A stretch of 64,000 bases of DNA from Coptis chinensis (taxonomy: Eukaryota > Streptophyta > Magnoliopsida > Ranunculales > Ranunculaceae), in contig CM027381.1 of assembly GCA_015680905.1 (NCBI GenBank), positions 85,957,501 to 86,021,500 on the forward strand, read 5' to 3'. Made by a program: the position numbers and the translations under genes. Under the pieces are notes generated by a model. The model was not told the origin of the DNA. It ran no database searches and saw only the letters and a list, made by a program, of their open reading frames with translations. Shown here piece after piece: positions 1-9,812 of this stretch. Numbering within the stretch: the first letter of the stretch is position 1; each line of letters opens with the position of its first letter.

Positions 1-1650
1 TGAATTACCAATGTCAGAACCTAATCACTCAAGTAGGAACATTTTGTTTTATATATAATGCCTATTTATACATAATGCTTAGCAAGTTGTTCCGTGAGAC
101 TAATCTCTTTATGCTATATATTCACTTATCCAGAAGTAGATATGACAATTCTGGGACTTTCAAGAGGAGGCTGAGAAGAAACTGACACTATTGCTAGATT
201 GAGCTAAGGCAATTTTCTAGAATCTTAACATTTTGTGATTTTTCTAGGACCGTGTATTTAATTGCTATCCTCTACCTCGGTCAATTTCCGACTTTTCCTT
301 CTTTGCGTTTTTGGGAGAAAATAGTGTTAAACCATCAAGAATTTTAACAGTGTTATTTATTTATTTTTTCTATTGTTGTCGATTTAATATCAACATTATG
401 TATTGTTGTCTCAGTTTTAGCTCCATAAATGAATAAACTAAAGCGTATTGTTGTCTTAGTTTTATGATGCCAACTGCAACTGAATCCCTCAATTGACATT
501 CCCTAAATTATACTGTTTACGTTGCTTGGTCATTTGAAATGGAATCCATAATTGTCTCGATGCTACCTTATTACCCGTGAGTGGTCTCTTGGCCCATGTT
601 GGGGGAGCATACAAATCGAAGTGAGTTTATAACATAAACAAGAGGCTCTAAAGTACACTATTAGAATTTAGTTTGAAATCGATTATTGTCGAACCTCCAC
701 TATTAACTTTTGTGTCAATGAGGTACAATATATTTCCAACGGTATTATTTAACCTCCACTATATAATGAAACAGGTGTTATATGTATAACTTACAACATA
801 TTTCCATTTCAGTTGGGCATATGTGGTTCTACATATGAAATCAGTTCATCAAAATTTTCTGATGAAAGCATTTCACCAATTTTTTTCTGAAAGCAGTTGG
901 ATATATAATGTGCAGGGAAACTTGGTACCTAAAAGTTCAATATTACTGTCGGAATGAAGGCAAACTACTATTTCGTAATGCAATTGTGTGTTTGTTCCGA
1001 AAATGATATGTGGTACTATTTTAGGTTGATATGGTCGATTCACTACCCGAAGTTTGTCAAGTGGTAAAGAAGACTGGGGCAGTAGCCTGCAGCTAATGTA
1101 TCTGTCTGTGATGTTTCTATACTTACGTTTATTTTTTGTGTTTTTGTACATGTGAAATCAACTTTGTAATTATTTTGTCTTAATGAAAGTATAGTTTACC
1201 GAACTCTATCAGAATAGCGTGATCAGGCTCCGTGATCTACAAATCTATATTGTTAATAATGCATCATGCATGATGTGCATGATGCTAATATGAATAAAGA
1301 AGCTAACATCAATGTCAAGTTTTGCACTTTCGTGTGTTTGTCACCACGTGTCCACTCTTTTCAGTTCACTTTTTGACCACAATCCAACCCAAATTTAAAA
1401 TAAAGCATAATTCCCCTTATACCCCCGTATATAACCCTTATAACCCTGATCACTTTTACTTCTTATCTAGCCGCCATGAGTTCATCACCATTAACAAATC
1501 TCTACTTTCCTTTATCTCTTTCTCTTTTCTAGTTCATCTATTTCACTTTTTTTTTTTTTCTCTTTATCTCATTTATTTTTATTTTTCTCTATCTAATTTT
1601 AACTGTGTTCGGTCGACAAGTTGAGAGAATTTAATTTAACTTTCAGAATT
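1..1650. other. AT-rich intergenic DNA, no gene recognised
   Basis: Both strands carry only short open frames of low complexity, and none resembles a protein family I know. There is a short palindromic stretch around 1260-1285 (repeated CATGATG/GCATGATG) and a pyrimidine-rich run near 1540-1600. No RNA gene or clear transposon end was found. Confidence 0.5.
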
Positions 1651-1659
1651 CATCAAGAG

Positions 1660-1878
1660 GATTGGTAGCACATATTTGTCGAGTCGGTTAAAACCGTCAA
1701 ACAATCGGTTCGGATCGGATATCGGTTAGATTAGAAATTGGTCAGTTCGGTTTCAGGTCGGTTAAATCTAGAACATCGGTTCAGTTCGGTTCTTGTAGCA
1801 CATAAACCGACAGGATCAGTTCGGTGGTCGGATTTACTCTAAAACCAACTCGAACCGACCCGTGCACACCCCTAATTT
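1660..1878. repeat. Possible hAT-like non-autonomous repeat (TCGGTTCGG-rich)
   Basis: The stretch is built from repeated TCGGTT and CGGTTCGG words and ends in GTGCACACCCCTA. Plant hAT MITEs often have termini of this CACCCCTA type with such internal repeats. Only the right terminus is convincing. No matching left end or 8-bp target duplication was found, so the family assignment is tentative. Confidence 0.35.
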
Positions 1879-2307
1879 TCAAGCAAAAATTGGTTTTCAT
1901 GATTATTTTTACCCGAAATTTGTCCTTGTGAGTGATTATAAAAAAAACTCTGTCCTCTAGAGTTGTTTTGCATCGAAATTGGTCCATGGGACCAATTTCT
2001 TGTATTGAAAATCAGTCTCTTCTGTTTTGCTTTGGGTCAATTTGAGATACCCCCTATTTGAGAAGTTATTTTTGAGATACCCTCCCGTTTTGAAAATCGA
2101 GAGAGATACCCCCTAACTAACGTCTCTCGTCAGTTAACTAATATTTACTGACCAAAACACCCCTCTAAAAAATATTTGAGATACGCCCCTACCATACAAA
2201 ATTATTTGAGATACCCCCCCTGTGTATGAACAATCATTGTTCATACCTATTTGGGGTATGAACAATCAATGTTCATACCTAAATATAATGTAAGATCAGT
2301 ACTAAGA

Positions 2308-2401
2308 ACATCTATTGGAGTATGAACAATGATTTGGGGTATGAACAATCATAACAATGATTGTTCATACCCCAAATCATTGTTCATACTCCAATAGATG
2401 T
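2308..2401. repeat. Perfect hairpin, 45-bp arms and 4-nt loop
   Basis: Positions 2308-2352 are the exact reverse complement of 2357-2401, separated by the four bases AACA. Each arm contains two GTATGAACAAT-type words. The hairpin lies inside the left arm of the MULE-like element, and the words recur in diverged form in its right arm. A transcript from either strand would fold into a long perfect stem of the kind processed to small RNAs. Whether it is transcribed cannot be told from sequence. Confidence 0.9.
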
Positions 2402-2424
2402 ACCTCAACATGAGTTATGAACAC

Positions 2425-2925
2425 TCATTGTTCACACTGTTCATATATCAACATGAGCAGAAGGTTAACATAATAACGAATCATTGATCGTGTCCAAGTA
2501 ACCCTAGAACGATTACCACCTAATGTTTGCAATATACTTGGTACTGATTCAGTTGCAAACATAACCTCAACAGGGACAAGTCTGTCACAAACATTCTTCT
2601 CTATTTCCCTCACTCTTATTTCATAAGGAGAAATGTCCATTACCTCGTCTATGCTCCTCCACGCCATATCCTCTCCTGAATGTGATGAATCCTCTGAACC
2701 TTTAACCAAATATCTATCTACACTAAGTGTATGTGGAGATTGTAGATCTCCTGATGCTTCAGCATTACCTGTTCTTGAGAAATTAACATGGAAAAATTTC
2801 ATGGTTACCTAATTGGTCGCATGTTCCATCCGCAAGCGCATTTCCATATATCTTGCACAAATCATTATAATATGGCAATAATTTTGTCCTATAAGATCGT
2901 TTCTTGGTGTGTACCTGCATTACCA
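2425..2925 (-). pseudogene. Fragment resembling a plant Myb/SANT-like protein
   Basis: On the minus strand, 2925-2786 encodes a stretch including KLLPYYNDLCKIYGNALADG. This resembles the segment after the SANT helices in plant Myb/SANT-like (Myb_DNA-bind_3, L10-interacting) proteins, where a PYYDxLCxIFG pattern is usual. It ends in a stop, and a second frame from 2802 to 2425 continues for 125 codons, as expected if a frameshift split one gene. The second frame runs into the inverted arm of the surrounding MULE-like element, so its end is element sequence. This is probably a captured host or transposon-accessory gene. The similarity is short and the assignment tentative. Confidence 0.4.
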
Positions 2926-3097
2926 TACATAACCCTATACCGAATCAACAATGTCACAAACATCAAATACCGAATCACCATCCAATTTAAATACGCAAAG
3001 TACCTTTATATAATCATCCTAAACATCATCTTTAACAATCAGCATTTGTCATACTCTGTCCCAGTGAAACCCCTCCTGTGAGAACTGTTATTCATAC

Positions 3098-4342
3098 TGA
3101 TAGGGTTTATATACTAAAAGCATTACTTTTGTATTAACTCTAATTCTTTATATTTTGAATGAGAATCATATGGGCAAATATTATGCATATTATATATGTT
3201 ATTAATTATATGCATGCGTCTAATATTTTATGTTGTAGATGATATGGTGTGTGGTGACACACAGAAGATCATATCATCAGTACCTTATAAAGTATAATTA
3301 AATGTTCATAACCTAGATAGATTTGGACAAACCATTGGTACGGTTGTAGTATAATCTGGTATTAGTCTATCTTGACTACAAGATTACACTAGTACACTTT
3401 GTGTGTATTGAACATGACCAAATGAGGTTGTTTCTCTTTATACTGACTATATAAGAGAACAAACACCTCTGTTATTATGGATGCTTGTCCTCTTAATCCA
3501 GATATAATAACGGGCACTTACGTGCATTGTACATTGTTTTAAATCATCAATGAGTGAGATTCATTTGTGAATCAACAAACTCGATAGATTGGGTAATGAC
3601 ATTGTATGTAAGGTGTGCTGTTGATTATAGAAGAAATCTGTGACCCGCAAGAAGTCGAGCTGATGATGTCCCATTGAGGAGCTCATAATGATTATCATGT
3701 AAACCCTGCAGGTGGATTTTAATTAGACATGACAATGAGGTTAAGTAGTACTACTCAAGGACATAAGAAGTTGATTAATGTAGTTGTCAGTAACTTGACT
3801 TAATAAACAAGCATTCGATATCTTAAACACGGGGAGATCAACGAGCATATAATATAGAGCCCATAAACGTAATTTGGGATTAGGGAGGTAGTGCAACAAT
3901 GGCCTTTAGTGGAATAAGCCATTTGTTGACAGACTTGGGTTATGTGTTCTGGGCGAACATGGGAAGCCCAAGCCCGTCAGGAGACCTAACCCTAATTTCT
4001 CTTCATAGTCCCTGTTGTAGCCTATATAAAGATCGAAACCCCTCTTTCTCTGGCCGACCCACTCAGTTTTTGCTCAAGAAAAGTTAGTTCATAAATTCGG
4101 TTCTAAACTAAGAGAATGAGAGAGACCAAGAGAGAAAGAAGGGGTTGGAAGATCGTTGCCCACACAATGTCCATTCTAAGGATAGGAATACAACAAAAGA
4201 TCAAGAGGTTGCTGATTCTCAGAGTTATCACAGCTGATCAAAAGGTATGATTTCTAAACAAAATCGTGAACACCCTTTATTCCGCTGCACATGGGTTTTC
4301 ACGGTTTGTAAACCATTCGATGAAACCATAACGGTTTCTACA
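3098..4342. mobile_element. Solo LTR (about 1.25 kb) inside the MULE-like element
   Basis: The sequence starts TGATAGGG and ends TTTCTACA, so it has the TG...CA ends of an LTR. It is flanked by the 5-bp direct repeat CATAC at 3093-3097 and 4343-4347. A TATA-like TATATAAA sits at about 4023-4030, where the promoter of a plus-strand LTR is expected. There is no second copy and no coding sequence. The simplest reading is a solo LTR, left by recombination between two LTRs; a very small non-autonomous element is the alternative. Confidence 0.75.
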
Positions 4343-4825
4343 CATACCTCAATTTGATCATGTCATTTTCCTTACTGATCATACATTATGTTGATATATG
4401 AACAGTGTGAACAATGAGTGTTCATAGCTCATGTTGAGGTATGAACAATCATTCTTCATACTCTAATAGATGTTCTTACTGATCTTACATTATATTGAGG
4501 TATGAACAATCCTCAATTAAGTATGAACAATGATTGAATAATGATTGTTTATATACAGAGGGTATCTCAAATAGTTTTTAGAGGGGTGTTTTGGTCAGTA
4601 AATATTAATTAACTGGGGAGATGTTAGTTAGGGGTATCTCTCGATTTTCAAAACAGGGTATCTCAAAAAAAAAAGACTTCTCAAACAGGGGTATCTTAAA
4701 TTGACCATTTTGCTTTTTATTTTTCAGTTTTCTAGCTTTACTATCCCCAAGAACTTAGGCCAATTAGCTTTACCCCCAAGTTCTTTCATCTAGAGATTTG
4801 CCCCCCCTAAGATCACACCACATCC

Positions 4826-5212
4826 AAGTCAACTGTTATCTTTTTGGTCAATGCATGTAAAAAAACTTAATTGCCCTTTGCCCTTTTAATAGTTTTCTAG
4901 CTTTACCCCCCAGAACTTAGGCCAATTAGTTTTATCCCCCACAGTTATTTCATCTAGAGGTTTGCCCTCCAGAACTTAGGCCAATTAGTTTTACCCCCCC
5001 CCCCCCAAGACCACAACACATCCAAGTCAATTAAGCTTGACCGTAATGTTTTTTGTCAAGACAAATGAAAAGACTCTAATGCCCTTTTCTAGGTATAATT
5101 ACATAAATACCCTGTGACTTTGGCAAATACAAAATTGGAATTCAAATCATCTAGGACACATGTCACGGTCTTGTGAACTATATCCGTCGGCTATACACCA
5201 TCACTACTATCT
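4826..5212. repeat. Left inverted arm of the outermost nested element
   Basis: This segment matches, inverted, positions 17675-17943. Shared landmarks are AGTCAACTGTTATCTTTTTG, CCAATTAG followed by TTTCATCTAGA, and TAATTACATAAATACCCTGT. Identity looks like roughly 75-80 percent by eye. The left arm has an extra internal duplication (the CTTAGGCCAATTAG words occur at about 4758, 4917 and 4977) and two poly-C runs. The pair most likely marks an old foldback or MULE-type element into which the later elements were inserted. I could not fix its outer ends or find a target duplication. Confidence 0.7.
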
Positions 5213-5747
5213 AGGGGTGCAAACGGATAGGTTCGGATTTGGATATTGTCACACCCCGAATTTCGACAGAATTCGAAAAAACAATATTTGTTCCCGACTC
5301 TTCGATCTTCGAGGTGTGACGCACTCTCAACTCCCAAAAACCCATAAACAGTTTAAATATGCGGATAATTAAAAACCAATAAAAATTTTAACTTAAACAA
5401 AAGTCCTCTTCATTACAAAAATTTACAAATAATATTAGGTTACAAATCTCTTTTCAATAACTCTTTATTTAAATACAACTGAAAATATAAAACAACATTT
5501 GTCTCAACTAAAAATCTATTACACCTTAAAGAAAAAAACAAAACATATCCCGAATGCGACGCTAAAGCAAAACCACAATCAAGAACCAACCCTTCTTCAA
5601 CATGAAACCCGTCAAGACTTATCAACTATGTTCATTTAATGAAACAGACCGATAAGCAAACATGCAAATCGGTCAAGATTATAAAAATCTTGGTGTGAGT
5701 AGCTCTAGAATACAACATATACTTCTACATATACATACACAATCTAT

Positions 5748-5851
5748 AAGGCAGTTAGTTCTTCCACCGAGGCGCCTTAACTTCTAACAACTAATACAAC
5801 ATTCTTAACTACAATAAGTAAGGCAGGTAGTTCCTCCACTGAGGCGCCTTA
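5748..5851. repeat. 72-bp tandem repeat, split by the CACTA insertion
   Basis: Units begin AAGGCA(G/T)...TAGTTC and contain GAGGCGCCTTA. Unit 1 is 5748-5819 (72 bp). Unit 2 is interrupted: 32 bp lie before the CACTA (5820-5851) and 40 bp after it (14121-14160), again 72 bp once one TTA copy is removed. Unit 3 starts at 14161. The exact sum independently confirms the borders of the CACTA insertion. Confidence 0.85.
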
Positions 5852-6235
5852 CACTACACCATATGGACTGATTTGTAACGGATATGCATCCGTCACTAAA
5901 AATATTAGTAACGGTTATCTTGCGTTGACACAAAAGCGTGACAATCTACAGTAACGGATATTAGTCACGTTTATTTTCCGTTACTAAAATTAGTCACGGA
6001 TAATATACGTTACTGAAATTAATTTCAGTGACATATAAAAACCGTTACAATTCATTTCCAACGTTTATTAATTTCGCCCAACGTTTGTTTGCAACTGATA
6101 AAGTGTTGGTATTTTCCGTTTCTGACATTTACTAACCGTTACTAATTTTCCATTACTAACGGTTATATATCCGTTACTAATTATTTACATTCCTAACGAT
6201 TTTCTATCCGTTACTAATTATTTCTCATTTATTAA
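5852..6235. repeat. 5' subterminal repeat region of the CACTA
   Basis: Short words related to TAACGGAT, CCGTTACTAA and AACGGTTA occur many times in both orientations here. A smaller set is found at the other end (about 13990-14100). Such subterminal arrays are where CACTA transposases bind in characterised families. The specific binding word here is inferred, not known. Confidence 0.7.
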
Positions 6236-6449
6236 AAAAAAATGGTTTTTCTGGCCCTTTTATGTGAGGTCACCTGCACTCTTTTCAGTCTACAATGTAT
6301 CAATTAAATTCTTTCATTCATCAATAACTCAATCTAACAATTAAATTCTTTCTATTCATCCACAACGAAAAGTAATGAAGAACAACATAGATGTTCTAAA
6401 CACCCCGCCCCGCCAACCAAGTAAAATAGCAAAGTTTACACAAAAGGAC

Positions 6450-6689
6450 ATTTTGCGGCGAAGTTAGTTCCCTATTTGCTGATATTATTGCACCTGGATT
6501 TGAAAATGGCGGCACACTTCAAAGGTATACTTCTCCATTACTATATCCAGCAACGACTTTACTTCCAAAGGGGCATGCCCAACATGAAGAAGTAACTTTC
6601 TTTGTTTCATTCGATTATGACAGCATGTTTCCACCCATAAGAAGAATTCCCTTACTTTCTTCAAGTCCCCATAATACAATAAGACCATC
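6450..6689 (-). pseudogene. Captured exon of a WD40 (tomosyn / L(2)gl-like) gene
   Basis: Minus strand, one frame from the acceptor at 6690 downward. It reads DGLIVLWGLEESKGILLMGG, then after a stop KKVTSSCWACPFGSKVVAGY and SNGEVYL. These are WD40 blades as in the plant transducin family related to tomosyn and lethal giant larvae, proteins that act with SNAREs in exocytosis. Two in-frame stops break it: TAA at 6615-6617 and TGA at 6519-6521, the second in place of the blade Trp. The 5' border is a plausible AG acceptor. Only about 80 codons of a protein usually near 1000 residues are present, so this is a fragment and not a functional gene. Confidence 0.7.
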
Positions 6690-6824
6690 TCAGAAAATTA
6701 TAAGTACCCTACATAGAAACAAGAGTCACAAAATAATATAGGAGATCATAGATTTGCCAAAGCAAGGATTGAAAAACGAAACTCTTCAATCTTTATCATT
6801 TACTGTTACATTATTACCTGACAT

Positions 6825-7234
6825 GGGTGTTATTGTCGCCATGCTTGGAGCTCTCCTCCGTATCTTTGTCCCCACGATCTAACTCGGCTTGAGGCTTTGA
6901 GACGTTATCATCAATAGTGGATAAGGATAAGGAAGTCGCACAGCTTACTGCACAATTATCTGCAAGTAAACAAGATGGCATCAGAAAAAAAAAATGTAAC
7001 ATGTGCTCCTACCTTCAGGAGTTTGTAGAACCTTAATTGTTGTTCATGCTTACCTAATTGCGTCATAGGACTACTCTGACCAGGTGAAGATGTCGGAATC
7101 ATGAAATTCTGATTGACATAGGTGTGGGAGTGAATTGGGGAGGGAACAGAACCAGTTCCAATAGAAAGATTGCGACGATGGTGCTTATTACCATCAAAAA
7201 GGTGCAGGCCCATCAGTAAAGGGTGTTCATACAT
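6825..7234 (-). pseudogene. Exon-like pieces of unidentified captured gene(s)
   Basis: Minus-strand open segments with splice-like borders lie here. One (about 6960-6825) runs from a CAG acceptor to a GTAATA donor and encodes a Ser/Asp-rich piece with LSLSTIDDNVSKPQAELDRG. Another (about 7234-7055) encodes NKHHRRNLSIGTGSV and PTSSPGQSSPMTQL and ends at a GTAAGC donor. I do not recognise the parent gene. The first piece might belong with the WD40 exon downstream on the same strand, but this is only positional. They are listed because border signals and amino-acid composition are exon-like. Confidence 0.4.
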
Positions 7235-8030
7235 CTACACCATTGGAAATAGTTTTACGGGGAGTAAAAGAATCTCCAATTCCTAAAGCAAATGGTACGC
7301 TAATCCCTGCAACAGCAGTGGCAAAGGCTTTCTTTCCAATTTGACGTACGGACTTTGGGTCTCATTCTACGCCGACCAGGAAGCGAAACAAGAGAAGACT
7401 GATGTTGGCTAAAGTATCCAACACTGTGAGGCTCTAGCTTGGCAGGAAAAACATGATGAAAATGAGATTTATCACTGATGGTCCTAGCAATACACCTCCC
7501 TGGCATTACGTAAAGAAAGCATCTAACATTAAAGAAAACAAAGTATTTTATTATGTAAATTCCATCAAATAATACAATTTTAACAGCAAATAGAGATATA
7601 TGTCAATCATACATGTATTATGCTTTTAGCTTTTAGCTTTCAAGAAGCATCAATGCACTATTATTCAAGTTTGACTTGGCTAATGACTAGGAAAACTCGC
7701 CTAATTTAATTGCATATTTGTCAACCCAGTAATTTTTTATCTTCATTCTTAAAAATTGTCAGAATAGAAATCAAGGTAATGTAATTAAAATCAACAGAAA
7801 ATACTTACAATAATCTCAGCGATTACACGAGGCTGTCTCATAGGCTTTAGAAGAAGCGCAAGAGTGGGAGACGAAAAGTACAAGACATATTTGCAAAATG
7901 ATAAGAGGGAGTGAAAAATGAAGAGGATTATCACCGTGGAATACTCCACTAGATCAGATGTCGCCCGCTTCATTGGTAATGGGCATGGCTGTCCTGTAAC
8001 ATTCGCCGCCATTGCACCACCAAGATTCAC
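7235..8030 (-). pseudogene. Captured 5' part of a CHX-type cation/H+ antiporter gene
   Basis: Two minus-strand exons are visible. The first (about 8030-7809) starts near AMAANVTGQPCPLPMKRATS and ends in [14 protein letters not shown] at a GTAAGT donor. The second (7499-7235) begins in phase with GGVLLGPS after an AG acceptor and continues with SLTVLDTLANISLL, FLVGVE and RQIGKKAFATAVAGISVPFA. This is the N-terminal transmembrane part of plant CHX (CPA2) monovalent cation/H+ antiporters, which are endomembrane or plasma-membrane proteins. The normal membrane segment between the start and [13 protein letters not shown] is replaced by unrelated sequence. In-frame stops occur at 7434-7436 (TAG) and 7362-7364 (TGA). 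The rest of the roughly 800-residue protein is absent. A dead fragment, assigned with good confidence. Confidence 0.8.
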
Positions 8031-8176
8031 AAGTATTAAATTCTTATTCTTTCAATTCAATACCTGTCCAAAAGAAACAACCATCAAATATAATCGAAAA
8101 TTTCCTGCCATAAGACCATAACTCTAATAAACTCGATCAAACTAGTAGTATCATTCTGGTTTGTAAATATATTTAC

Positions 8177-8395
8177 CTTGAGTATGTCTGTCATTTCCAC
8201 TCCAGCCACCTGCCTTTGTTTCTTCAGCCTTTTTAACCCTTGGATCAGAAGGCTCCATCTGGGGAGTCTCCTGAGATTCCAATGAATTCCAGTTACCGGT
8301 TCTAGGGGACTCACTTGATGATTTTATTGTGTTCCAACCAACAGATTTAGACGACTCCGACTCACGGGACTCATTTGGTTGACCCCGCCGAGATT
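8177..8395 (-). pseudogene. Captured exon rich in isolated Trp motifs
   Basis: A minus-strand segment of 219 bp (73 codons) is bordered by a TATAG acceptor and an AAG/GTAAAT donor and is open in one frame. It contains VGWNTIKSSSESPRTGNWNS and KAGGWSGND in a Ser/Glu/Pro-rich, hydrophilic context. Trp residues next to Gly or Asn in disordered sequence resemble the GW/WG platforms that bind Argonaute in plant silencing factors such as the Pol V largest subunit or SPT5-like. That comparison rests on composition only. The parent gene is not identified. Confidence 0.4.
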
Positions 8396-9812
8396 CTATA
8401 TGGTATTAGCAATGTAACCAAACAATCAAGAACATGCATAATGAAGCATTGACAAAGCACGTTTTTACAAGTCAGTAAACAGTGCCCCTTCATATCCATT
8501 ACTTTCCCCATGTATGGAGTGCACAATCTTAATCTCAAAGTTCTCTCGTACTAGTTTGAAAAATACATATCAGAATAGACAACAAGCAAGTTTACAAGTA
8601 CACAAGTTACAAGTATACATGCTGAGCAATGCTAACAGACATTGTATCAAAAAAATAGAAAAGAAAAGCTTAATGTTATCTTCCTCATCCTCGTCACTTC
8701 AATTTTCCATATCATCATTAAACGACAACCTCAAATTCCCGTAAGATTGGCCATTCAGTGCTCTCTTTCTAACTTGCATTGAATATAGAGTAACAAATAG
8801 ATATGATCAAAATAGATTGGATACATAAAGTATTTCACTCAAACAACAAATAGATGAAGAAGGCTAACCATTTACAAGAAAAGGAGTCTTAGAACATAAA
8901 TAACTTTAGTACCAGCACCTTCAAATAGAATGAAAGAGTAGCTATCAAACAGCAGAGGACTAACCCTGTTCCAGAAGTCTACAAGTGCAAATCATCAGGC
9001 CTTATATTCATCAAAGAGTGATACTTTAAAATTCTAAGCTAGAGGCAGACTATTACTACCACGTACCAAAAGAAGGGATCGTCTTCCAGCTCTATCGGCT
9101 TTTAGATTCTCAGTTCTCATTACACAAATCAGATCACATTATACCAGCAGATAATAAATCTGGCATCAATCAAGTATTACAGAACATATCAGGTGATTCT
9201 AGGTTTCAAGTCTACTAAAACTCAGACCATGCCAATAAGCAAGCTTGCCTCAATTTAAGAGCTGATAGATATATTCAGAAATGCTTTACCTAGAATATAG
9301 CAAGTAAAATATATGCGATTGTGCGGTAAACACGCAAAACACAACAGAGAAAAGGCTTATAAGACTTGAAAAGGCCGAGATTGCCAAGGTAATACATCAA
9401 GACATCCAGGGCCAAACCTAGTGACAGCTTATGATTTTTTTTTTCCCAAGATTTTTACAGTTATTTATTGCCCCATTTCCTCCCTCTCTAGGTTAGGGGA
9501 CAGGGGAAGTAAAAGTGTATCATTAGAACATTATTCAAATAGCAAGTCCATTGGTTATAAGCTTCATGACATTCTTAGCTTTGTTTATGAAGTTTTGACA
9601 ACACTTCCCTCTTTTCCCTCCCCCATAAAAGAAAAAAGAAAAATACCAACACAAACAACAATGGTTGAGTGATCTTTTCTGAAAGCTAGACATGAAATAG
9701 GTGATTAAGAGGGTCCATGTTCCACACTTCCTACCTAAATGCTTAGCTTCAGTGGTTTTCATAACCACATACCAAATCAAGCATGAACCTAGAAATAATA
9801 TAAAAGCTTTAC
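8396..9812. other. CACTA interior, mostly intron-like, one acidic exon-like piece
   Basis: Most of this stretch looks like AT-rich intron sequence from captured genes. On the minus strand near 8750-8660 a short piece reads SYGNLRLSFNDDMEN, then a stop, then SDEDEEDN, resembling an acidic C-terminal exon of some gene. No family could be named. Confidence 0.35.

Larger units (their letters stand above)
2034..4707. mobile_element. MULE-like element with long inverted arms
   Basis: The termini GGGTCAATTTGAGATACC and GGTATCTTAAATTGACCA are inverted copies of each other, and the similarity continues inward for about 350 bp on each side (roughly 2034-2455 against 4385-4707). The element is flanked by a perfect 9-bp direct repeat TTTTGCTTT at 2025-2033 and 4708-4716. 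A 9-bp duplication with long arms is typical of Mutator-like elements. The interior holds a tentative host-gene fragment on the minus strand, and a later solo LTR insertion accounts for 1.25 kb of its length. No transposase was seen, so it is non-autonomous. Confidence 0.85.
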
